A model generated the notes under the pieces. That model saw only the letters and a list, made by a program, of their open reading frames with translations, searched no databases and was not told the origin of the DNA. A DNA stretch of 64,000 nt from Apium graveolens (lineage: Eukaryota; Streptophyta; Magnoliopsida; Apiales; Apiaceae): the NCBI RefSeq assembly GCF_009905375.1, contig NC_133650.1:290334423-290398422 (forward strand). Direction: 5' to 3'. Positions 46,215 through 56,531 of this stretch are shown one piece after another. Position numbers and translations under genes: made by a program. Within the stretch, counting starts at the first letter, position 1; each line of letters begins with the position of its first letter.

Positions 46215-46808
46215 TGTTAGGTCACACACACACTGTAGAGGGGGTGAATACAGTGTATAGTACAATCAAATCGAACTTTAATAACTCAAGTAATAGAAAA
46301 CAAACTTTATTGAAACAATAAACTCTGTTACAGTATGGAACTGTTACCTCTCAGTGATGAACAAATATCACGAGAGCTGCTAGGGTTACAATGAATAATC
46401 TTCTCGAATATGATAACACTTTTAGTGTAAACCCTATGTCTGTGTTTATATACTACACAGTTACAAGATAATCGCTAATTGATATGGAATATAATTCTGC
46501 TTCCTAAAATATATCAATCATATATCTTTTCTTCCAAGTATTCTATTCTTCAAAGAATTCCTTCTTCATGCATATCTCTTCTTATGTTTATCTCGATCTT
46601 CTTTCCTTTAATCAGTTGTTGTCCTTATCTGAACGTCCTTCAGTACCTAAGTTCTGATATCCATCTTCTGATGATTATCTCCTAATTATATAAGTACTGA
46701 TATCCTTAAGTCCTGACTTCCAGTAAGTACTGATTTATCCTGTTTAAGTAAGATCTGAAAACTAAACATAAATCATATTAGCCATGACATTATCAAATAT
46801 ATCTAACA
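46215..46808 (-). repeat. 3' LTR of element C
   Basis: 594 bp, plus-strand termini TGTTAG and CTAACA. Next to it lies the polypurine tract complement. Confidence 0.94.
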
Positions 46809-46822
46809 ATCTCCCCCAACTT
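46809..46822 (-). other. Polypurine tract of element C
   Basis: AAGTTGGGGGAGAT on the minus strand, adjoining the 3' LTR. Confidence 0.92.
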
Positions 46823-47012
46823 GTAAATTAGCATAATATACAAGTTTAACAGATATTTGATGATGTCAAAAACATTAAGTACAAATGCATGAGAATTAGA
46901 CTAGATAATTACAACTTATAGTCCTTAAAGCTTTACCAATATTTAACTTCTGATAACAACTTCAGTCTGTATTCATATCAGAATTTAAGTAGTTGTAGAT
47001 CTTGACTTGGCT

Positions 47013-50000
47013 TCATCTTCTGATCTCTCTGATGTCAGGAGTTGTTCTGAGATAGTTCCTCAACAAACATCTCTCAGCATATCTGAGTTCATCAATCATC
47101 CTCCTTTTAGCATCTTTAAGTTCTGCAGAATCTTCACCAGTTTGAAAGATTGCAGCCCTGAGATCATTAATTTTAGCTTTCCTTATATCCTGATCCAGTC
47201 TGATCAAATATGCCTTATCAGACTCAAGATTGAATTCCACAGCCCTGTAACCCAGAAAGGTAGTTATAATCTTAGCAGTGTTGGGCTTCATATCAACTAT
47301 ATCACCCTTGTGATCTCTATACTTTGGAAGATATGTGCTGTCAGACTTAACAAAATAAAGCCTTTTTTGTCTCTGAATCTGATTCTTCAAATAGTTTGCA
47401 GCACTTTCAGTTATTCTGTCACTCACTTGAAGTAAGAATAATACATGCTCCAGTTCTTCAAAATACTTCAGTGGAATGGCATTTTCCCTTATATGATAAA
47501 CCCTACCATCTGTCATGAAGTACAACAAGATGTGTTCTTTCAAGTAGGTATGGTAAACCATTTGTACAGATTCCAGTTGATTCAATCTCTCAGGAGTTGC
47601 TCCAATACCTGGTTCACTTAAGAAAGTTGGATCATTGGTAGTGTTCTGTATTCTTCTTTCATCAGCACTTCCCAATCCAGTTTTGTCTCTTGCTTCCTTT
47701 CCAGTAACTACTCTTGCTTCAAAACCACTTGCAGCAGTCTTCAAAGATTGAGTCTGTTTGGCTTTGGTGAATCCCGGTAGAAGTGTCTTTGATTTATCTT
47801 CTGATATCAAGTTAACTTGAGCTATGTCAGAGGTTACTTGCTTCTTTGGAATATCAGAACTTACTATCTCTTGACTCTGAACAACTTGAGCCATGTTAGA
47901 GGTTGTCTTAAAAACTTTTCTTAAAGTCAGAGCAAGATCTGCATTTTCATCAGTAATTTCTTCATTCACAGGAGGCACATAAACCTTGATAGGTTCACCA
48001 ACTTTTTCTTTGCCCTTGGACCTTGGATCTATTTGCGGTTGTGATTTAGCCATGGTTGCTTCAGTATTTGTCCTTTCTTTTATCACAATGCCCTTGAGTT
48101 TTGGAAGTGTCTTTTTACCAGAAGCTTCAGATTTAGATGTGACTTTTTCTGATTTAAGTCTGGCTTCTTCTTCCATTAGACTCTCCAAGTCCATTCCTGG
48201 ATTTTCCTGAAGAAATAACTGTCTTGATATTTCTTCATCAAGATCTAAAAGTTCATCAGAACTCATCCTTTTACCAGTAGCAGAACTAATTCTTTTTCCA
48301 GCATCAGAACTTGTTCTGTGACTTGTGATTTCATCTTTTCTTGATGAGAAACCTCTACCTTTACTATGACCTCTACCCATTTCAGGGTTTTCTTGATCAT
48401 CCTTTTCATCATCCTTCCCCTTCAGTGTCTTATCAGTTTTGCATTTGGACTTAATTACTTTCTCCCCCTTTTTGGCATCAGCAGGTAAGAGAAGAGAGAC
48501 AAGCAATTCCACTGAGGCTTGGATTTCATTAAATTGAAATTGCTGAGAAGCTTGATTTTTCAGAATATCATCAATCTGAGCTTGTTGTTTCTCTTGAGTC
48601 TTCTCAATATAAGAAACTCTGTCAAAGGTAGGTTGGAAGAATTTTTTCTTATCAATCTTATGAACCTGTTCTTGCTTCATTAATTCTTCCTGAATTTTAT
48701 GTATCTCTGCATGAGTAGTTGAATGAAGACCTTGTAGATGTTTAGTACTCAATGCAGTGACTCTAAGCTGTGTTTTGAAATTATCAGTAATTAACATCTC
48801 ATCAGCTTTAGTCAAGTGCTCAGCAAGATGCTGTGCAGATGGAGCAAAGGTAGCTGAGTTCCATTCCTTAGTCCACTCCTGTCCTGCAGGAGTTTCATTC
48901 CAAGGTACTGGTGCTTCTCTGATGACAAACTTCTTAATTAGTTCAGATTTAAGAACAATTTATTGAGGTGCATGTCCTGAAGGACCTGCTTCATCAGCAT
49001 CTGCATTTGGAGCAGCATCACCAGTATCTCCAGCATTTGCAGCATCAGAACTTTCAGAATCAGCATTTTCTGATAAAACAACAGTATGAGAAGCAATTGA
49101 GGCTTCAGCATCATCCTCTAATTGCTGATCTGATTCCAAGTTCTGATCAACAGCCATATCCTGATGCTCACCTACATTCTGGTCATCATCATCTAGATGC
49201 AGAGAAGGTGTAGTAGATAATTCTGGAGTTTGAGCAGCATCAGTAACAGGTGTTGTTGATGGATTAGTTGTTGTTGGAGCTTCTAAGTAAAGCACTTCAG
49301 GCACAACCAAGTTCTGGATATCAATTTCAGCACTTGTGCCTGGATCAACAGGAGATACAGACTTTTGAACAGGAGACACAGATGGTGTGTTGGCCTTTTC
49401 AGTAGCAGCTTCCTGAGTTGGAGTTGATGGAGAAGCAGTGGCGTTGGCAGATTCATTTTCTTGTGAGATCAGAGATTCCTGATCTCCTTTCTTAGGTGCT
49501 GCTTCCTCATCATCTAAAACTGGCCTTTTTGCTCTATATTTCTTGTATCTCTTTGAAGAAGGGATTCCTTGGGAGGTTCAACAGAAGTCATTCTTCTAAG
49601 CCTTTTGAGAAGCTTAGATTCCCCAATTCCAGAATCCTTATGAGAAGGAACTTTCTCAGCTTCATTGACAACAGGTTCTGATGTAGAAACCTCTTCCTCA
49701 CTGTCAGATTCATCTCTCAAAATAATCATCCTTCTCTTTTGAGGTGTTTGAGGAACAATCTTTGTCCTCTTAGGCTTGGAAGATGAAGGCTTCACAGTAG
49801 GTGCTGAGGATGAGGGTTGAGCTGTCTGTGAAGTGGAGAGATATGATTTGAGATATGTTCTGAGGGATGGTTGAGTAGTATGAGTGGTATGTTCTGTTGG
49901 TTTCTGTGGTGTTTGAGATGTGGTGGTAGGTTGGATATCAGGATAAACAGATCTATAGGTGTCAGGATCAGCATTTACCAAGATCTGTTTTACAGACTGA

Positions 50001-50764
50001 GGAATCTGTAAAGGTCTAACCACTGTTTTCTTAAGATCAACATTTACCAAGTCATTAAAGGCTCGTTTTGCAATTTTGAATGGTGAAATTAAGGTACTGG
50101 CTAGTTGAGGGGGATTAGTACAACAAAAGTTATATATAAGCTGACAGAATCTAGCAAAATAAACTACATTTCTATCTTTTTTCATCCTATCCCCTATAAA
50201 ACCTATCACAGCACTTGCAAAATCAAAATGAGTTTGGTTAATGATAGCATACCCGATGTGCTGACTCATTATAGGAATGGCATCAAAGTTGGAACACTTA
50301 TTCCCAAAAGCTTTAGTGATGCAGTCGAAGAAGAAGCTCCATTCCTTTCTGATATGAGCCCGTTTCAACTGCCCAAGCCTTTCCAAACTCTGCTCATATC
50401 CCAAACTAGCCATTAATTCTTTAAGAGCTGATTCCTCCGGGGTTGAAAAAGTACATCCTTCTGGTAAATGTAGAGCCTTTCGAATTGTACCAGGAGTTAC
50501 CACATGTGTAGAATCATCCACTTCAAAAACAATACTGGGAGTACCATGTGTACCACCATTATCAAAGTGCCCAGTCCGCCAAAACATCAGAACTTGTTGG
50601 CTCGAAAAGACTGAAGGCTGGGTCAATGCAAACCCGATTTCACTGTGTGCAAGAAGATCTTACACAAAATGTAACTCAGATGGAGCTTCAGCATGATCGA
50701 GAATTGCAGCATAGTTGTTTGGAACAAATTTAGCTCCATCAATGATCAAATCCTTAGGTGCCAT
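47013..50764 (-). pseudogene. Accessory ORF (third ORF) of element C, least damaged copy
   Basis: About 1,250 codons from ATG 50764-50762 (MAPKDLI). Lesions are TAA 50658-50656 (Gln position), a frameshift near 49550 and TAA 48962-48960. Open pieces are 370 codons (50626-49514), 139 (49379-48960) and 600 (48815-47013). The N-terminal domain has TIRKALHLPEGC and RKEWSFFFDCITKAF. Next come a Ser/Thr/Pro linker, a basic patch (TPQKRRM) with acidic DESDSEEE, an Asp/Glu/Ala-rich region with VPEVLYLEAP, and a Gln/Lys coiled coil (EKTQEKQQAQIDDILK). A charged linker and a C-terminal folded block complete it. I see no signal peptide or hydrophobic span. The basic patch could be a nuclear localisation signal. 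Role unknown. Confidence 0.85.
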
Positions 50765-51486
50765 GAGAAAAATCGAGATTTAAGAGTGCCTGTTAGGTGT
50801 TTGATAAAATGTCTATATGAAAAACCAACGTCTGGAGATGAAAGAGAGTAAAAGCAAAGAGAGAGATAAAGTTGAAAAAGTAAATAAAAGATTGTATAAT
50901 CTTCTCTCTCTCTTACTTATACTTGGTAAAAAAAATATAACCGTTGGACACTTGTCAGACATGCAGCAATAATGAATATTTAATGGGCACGGGAAAACAG
51001 TAATCATTACTTACCCACTTGCAGTTTTTCAAGGAAAAACCGTTCCACTTACCGAGTAATTCCATTAATCGAGGTAAATCAGTTTTAATTCAAAATTGAA
51101 ACTATTCCCACTTATTCATTTATTTTTCACTGCAACACCAATATTCTGAAACAAAAATTCGAGTGAGAATGACCAAAATAAATCAAGGAAACAAGTACTG
51201 ATATTTTAAGATCAGAACTTTATTTAAATCGAAAATAAAATGGTCATCAGAATATGGATATATCAGGATTTATCAGTGCATTGAAATTACAAACATCTCA
51301 GAGACAAAAGCTTGCAAAAAGTAGAAATTCCATTAATATATTAAGAGAATACATTCATGAAATTTAAATTATATCAGAACTTTACAAGATTGTCCTAAGC
51401 TTCTAAACCTAACATCAACAGCCTTAGTCCTAGCTCAAGAAGCAGGGCAAGATTGACGATGAAGAAAAACAGGAAGAAGAAAAAAG
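50765..51486 (-). promoter_or_regulatory. Spacer with promoter-like module upstream of the C accessory ORF
   Basis: On the minus strand a TATA-like AGTATAAGTAAG near 50930-50919 is followed by CT-rich leader sequence (50911-50830) down to the ATG at 50764. Upstream is a block around AACTGCAAGTGG and CCCGTGCCCATTAA that matches the region before the accessory ORF of array A (about 11080-11120). No ORF of its own. Confidence 0.45.
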
Positions 51487-51741
51487 TTATTTCTTCTTCC
51501 TACTCTCGACAAACAGAATAGCGAGTCTGATGATTCGCTCTTGCTGGCGGAGAACTTCCCGCCTTTCCTCCTCCAATCGCTCCAGATGGCGATGGTAGTC
51601 CATGTAGAAGAACAGGAGGTGGGTGAGTACCTCCTGGGGAACTGAGTCCCATATCTCATCAGGAATGGCAGTGACGTGCCATTCCTACTGCCAGGCTTCA
51701 CAACTCAGCTCCATGTTGAATGTTTCATAGTTCAAAAACAT
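51487..51741 (-). pseudogene. Small extra gene of element C (84 codons, one stop)
   Basis: Minus-strand frame from ATG 51741-51739 to TAA 51489-51487, with one internal TAG at 51687-51685 (codon 19). After that stop the peptide begins EWHVTAIPDEIWDSV, then a run of hydrophobic and aromatic residues (HLLFFYMDYH), then a strongly charged helix (HLERLEEERREVLRQQE) and a basic end (ESRKKK). G+C is clearly higher than in the surrounding element. A TATA box (about 51840) lies 100 bp upstream, and a 3-codon upstream ORF starts at 51756. Units 1 and 2 of A lack the gene. No family recognised. Confidence 0.5.
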
Positions 51742-53170
51742 GTTTTAATTGACCATGGTGTTTTTGATATAAAGAAAATGAAGGTGAGTTTATGATAAAA
51801 GAATTGATGTATAGGCTGATGTGAAGTGGGTGTTTATATAGGCAAAAGAATGCCAGGAGATGCAAGGAATTTAATACTGATAGGTAGAATTAATTCTACC
51901 TCGTCTCCCTAGACTTGGAAAAAGAAAAACAGTCATTGGAAAGGTAAAACATGGTTTAATGCGCACAAGAGGCAAGTAAAAATGACTGTGCATGTACGTG
52001 TACCACTATCCCTAAATATAGTGACTGTTAATCTTCCACTTCAACATATTCTGGTTTAAACTGAGACTGTTTTTAAATTTTATCCACAAATAAGTCAAGT
52101 AAAGAATCAGAATTTAATATCAGAACTTAGACTTATATCAGAACTTAACAGTCATCAGAACTTGATTTCTTAACTCGAAAATTGAATGCCTATCTTTGTA
52201 ATTCCTCACACAAATTCTGACATAGATTCTTCAGAACTTAATCATCAGAACTTGTCCTCAGAAATTATGCAATCTGACACATGAACTGTTCATCTAAAAT
52301 AACATAGATCACCACAGTAATTTTCATTTTTCATATAGAGTGTTTAGTGTGTGCATTAAGCTAAATATCAGACAAAGAGTAAAGTCTGATTCACTTCAGT
52401 ACATCTTAGAAATAAGGCATAACTAAAACTTTACCAAAAACCTGTCATTATTCTGAAGCCTACTATTGAATGAGTTCATACTTGAGTCCACCTCAACTGT
52501 TTTGTGCCAATTTCGTGCATCTTTTTAAATTCCATTGTACAGTGGCTTCTCAGTGTAAGTGAGTCACGACTGCTTATCAGAATTTATGCTATTATCAGAG
52601 TATTTCTCCAGTAATCATAGAGTGTGAAAAGTCACCAAGAAAATATTTTACTTTTCTGATACATATTTACTTAATACCAGCAATGCACTTGGGTCGTCCC
52701 TTCCACATTTTTTACTCTAGATCTCAAAGGAGTACCTGATTTTGATCGTTGATTCTTTTTCTTTTTCTTTTGATAAGTAAGGTTTATCAGTACTTAGTAT
52801 ATTCAACAGATTTACTAGCATCAGAACTTAACAGATGAGAAGTACTATTCTAGTTTGTGACTTAGTAATAAGATAGACAAAGTAAACTCAACTAAGCTCA
52901 ATATCAGAATTTGCTTGTGTCAATAGATTTCCGCAGAAATAATTACTTCTAACATGGGATCTTAGCATATTGAAGATTACTAGGTCAGCATCTAGCACAT
53001 GTATCCTCATAGGATTGAATAGTTACTTAAACAGACATATCACTATCAGAGTTTAGAAAGTCTCATTAGACAACAGTCAGTACTTAAGCAATTTTCAATT
53101 AAGCACAGAATACACACCAAGAGTAATTTCTGTAAATACTGATTATAAAGTCTGATGCATCAGAACAAAA
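51742..53170 (-). other. Non-coding spacer between pol and the small gene of element C
   Basis: Contains a TATA box (GCCTATATAAACA, minus, 51843-51831) for the small gene, a pyrimidine tract (52753-52771) that is the purine tract of A on the other strand, and many copies of ATCAGAACTT. From about 52090 to 53170 it matches the spacer of A. From about 51180 to 52060 it has no counterpart there. Confidence 0.7.
51831..51843 (-). promoter_or_regulatory. TATA box of the small gene in element C
   Basis: GCCTATATAAACA on the minus strand, a near-perfect plant TATA box about 90 bp before the ATG at 51741. Confidence 0.55.
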
Positions 53171-56100
53171 CTAAGCAGATTTAGTAAAAGAACCTGAAAC
53201 CATTCCAAGTTCATTTACCAATCTTGTAAAAGTAGCTTCACACAGTGGTTTGGTGAAGATATCTGCTAGTTTTTGATCTGTTGGAACAAAGTGCAATTCT
53301 ACTGTACCTTCATCCACATGTTCCCTTATAAAGTGGTACCTGATGCTGATGTGCTTTGTCATCGAGTGTTGAACTGGATTACCTGTCATAGCAATAGCAC
53401 TTTGATTATCACAGTAAATAGGGATTTTGAAATATGTTAACCCATAATCCAGTAACTGATTCTTCATCCAAAGAATATGTGCACAACAACTTCCTGCAGC
53501 AATGTACTCTGCTTCTGCAGTAATGTGGAAATTGACTTTTGTTTCTTGCTAAACCAAGAAACCAATCTGCCTCCAAGAAATTGGCAGCTTCCACTTGTGC
53601 TTTTCCTGTCAATTTTGCAACCTGCAAAATCTGCAGCTGAGTAACCTATTAGTTTAAAATTTGATTCTCTGGGATACCATAATCCCAGATCAGCTGTTCC
53701 TTTAAGATACTTGAAAATTCTTTTCACAGCTGTCAAGTGAGGTTCTCATGAATCTGCTTAAAATCTTGCACAAAGACAGCTAACATACATGATATCAGGT
53801 CTACTAGCAGTTAGATAGAGTAGAGATCCAATCATACCTCTGTAATTAGTAATATCTACTGATTTACCGGTATCCTTGTCCAGTTTTGTTGCAGTGGCCA
53901 TGGGAGTGGATGCACTTGAACAATCTTGCATTCCAAATTTCTTCAGCAAATTTCTGGTGTACTTAGTTTGACAAATAAAAGTGCCTTCTTCATTCTGCTT
54001 GACTTGAAGGCCCAGAAAATAGCTAAGTTCCCCCATCATACTCATCTGATACCTTGACTGCATTAATTTGGCAAACTTCTTGCAAAGTCTGTCATTTGTA
54101 GAACCAAAAATGATATCTTCAACATATATCTGGATCAGAAGTAAGTCCTTTCCATGGTTGAGGTAGAACAGTGTTTTGTCTATTGTTCCTCTATTAAATC
54201 CACTTTCCAGAAGAAACTGAGCTAAAGTCTCATACCATGCTCTAGGAGCTTGCTTAAGTCCATAAAGTGCTTTATCAAGCCTGTAGACATAATCTGGATA
54301 TTTGGAATCTACAAAGCCTGGAGGTTGTTCAACATATACTTCTTTCTCCAATTCTCCATTGAGAAAAGCACTTTTCACATCCATTTGAAAGACAGTAAAC
54401 TTCTTGTGAGCAGCATAAGCCAAAAATATCCTTATGGCTTCCAATCTAGCAACTGGTGCAAATGTTTCATCATAATCAATTCCCTCATGTTGAGAATATC
54501 CTTTTGCAACCAGCCTTGCCTTATTCCTTGTAATTATGCCATCACTATCAGTTTTGTTTCTGAATACCCACTTTGTACCAACAACAGATCTATTCTTTGG
54601 TCTTGGCACTAGGGTCCAGACTTTGTTTCTTTCAAATTCATTTAACTCTTCCTGCATTGCTTGCACCCAATCAACATCTTGAAGAGCTTCTTCCACTTTC
54701 TTTGGCTCAGTCTGAGAAAGAAAAAAGTTGAAAAGACATTCATTTGAAGTAGCTGTTCTAGTTCTGACACCTGCATCAGGATTTCCAATTATCAAATCAG
54801 GTGTATGTGATTTAGCCCACTTCCTTGCAGATGGAAGGTTCTCTCTAGAACTGGATGCTCCCCCATGATCCATTCTGTCTTCATTTTCATTTTCTGATGC
54901 TCCCCCTGAAACTATGCTCTCTGAGTTGGATTCTTCAGAATTTAGATTTTCAGTACTATCAGAACTTGGCTTTTCAGAACTTGACGAATCAGAACTTGAA
55001 GAGCCAGATGTATGTTCTGATGCTTCTTGAGATGTGGTAATATCTTGAGTATGCTCCCCCTGCATTGGTGCATCTTCCTTTGGCATAGTCACCACAGTTT
55101 CAATTACATCAGAGTTTAATCCATCAGAGTTTCCAGTATCAGGACTTATATTGTCAGGATTTTCAGTATCAGAATTTGAGTCTTCATTTTCAAATCTCAG
55201 CTGATCATGATCAATAAAATCTTCAAGTCCAGTAATCTTCTTATCATTAAAAGAGACATTGATAGATTCCATGACCACTCTTGTTCTCAAGTTATAGACT
55301 CTGAAGGCTTTTGTGGAAAGTGGATATCCAACAAAGATTCCTTCATCAGCTTTTAAATCAAATTTAGATAGCTGTTCAGGATGAGTCTTAAAAACAAAAT
55401 ATTTGCATCCAAATACATGAAAATATTTCAGATTTGGCTTCTTTTTCTTCACCATCTCAAATGGTGTCTTTCCTTGCTTGTTAATGAGTGTAGCATTTTG
55501 AGTAAAACAAGCAGTCTGCACAGCTTCAGCCCAGAAATAGGTTGGAAGCTTTGCTTCTTCAAGCATTGTACGTGCAGCTTCAATGAGAGTTCTATTCTTC
55601 CTTTCAACAACTCCATTTTGTTGTGGAGTTCCAGGAGCAGAAAATTCCTGCTTGATTCCATGGTTTTTGCAGAACTCTTCCATTATCAAATTCTTGAACT
55701 CAGTACCATTATCACTCCTTATTATCTTTACTGAATCTTTGACCAATTTATCCAGTTGCCTGACATGATCAATCAAGATAGATGCAGTTTCACTTTTTGT
55801 GTGCAAGAAATACACCCATGTGTATCTGGTGAACTCATCCACTATGACCAAAGCATATTTCTTCTTTGTAATAGATATGACATTTACTGGACCAAATAGA
55901 TCAACATGTAGTAGGTGATAAGGCTCAAGAATTGATGATTCAGTCTTGCTCTTGAATGAAGATTTCCTTTGTTTGGCCTTCTAACAAGAATCACAAAGGC
56001 CATCAGGAGCAAATACTGACTTTGGCAGTCCTCTCACAAGATCTTTCTTGACCAACTCATTTATATTGTTGAAATTTAAATGAGAGAGTTTCTTGTGCCA

Positions 56101-56519
56101 ATTCCAGCTTTCTTCAATTGATGCTCTACTTATCAGACAGATTGCAGAACCATCAATACTTGTTGAAAGCTTAGCTTCATAAATGTTACCATGCCTGTAT
56201 CCTTTCAGAACAACTTTGCCTTTAGATTTATTAAAACTTCACAGTGTTCTTCAAAGAAATCAACATGATAACCTCTGTCACAGATTTGACTTATACTTAG
56301 CAGATTGTGTTTAAGTCCTGAGACCAGAGCTACTTCTTTAATGATGACATTCCCAAGATTGATATTGCCATATCCCAAGGTTTTTCCAATGTTGCCATCT
56401 CCATAAGAAACACTTGGGCCAGTTTTCTCCACAAAGTCTGATAGCAGGGCTTTATTACCTGTCATATGTCCTGAACATCCACTGTCCAGAACTAGGATGT
56501 TTTTCCTGTTGCCCTGCAA
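53171..56519 (-). pseudogene. pol: pol of element C (protease-integrase-RT-RNase H)
   Basis: Protease begins at about 56519 (QGNRKN, DSG at residues 12-14). A 697-codon piece (55851-53758) spans the integrase catalytic core with D,D35E, a Ser/Asp-rich linker and the RT. The RT catalytic box is YVED rather than YVDD (54126-54115), a change at a catalytic Asp. Lesions are a frameshift near 56230, TAG 55983-55981 just after the second Cys of the integrase zinc finger, TAA 53760-53758, and two frameshifts in RNase H near 53740 and 53520. RNase H ends with DIFTKPLCEATF and TAG 53173-53171. One polyprotein is assumed. Confidence 0.92.
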
Positions 56520-56531
56520 TCACAAAGACCA

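Noticed and set aside
47007..47435. Plus-strand ORF of 142 codons at the end of the C accessory gene
   Set aside because: It is the complement of the well-supported 600-codon minus-strand frame.
51435..51701. 88-codon minus-strand ORF overlapping the small gene of C
   Set aside because: It has no ATG context near the TATA box. The other frame (51741-51487) starts right after the leader and gives a more protein-like charged helix, so I kept that one.
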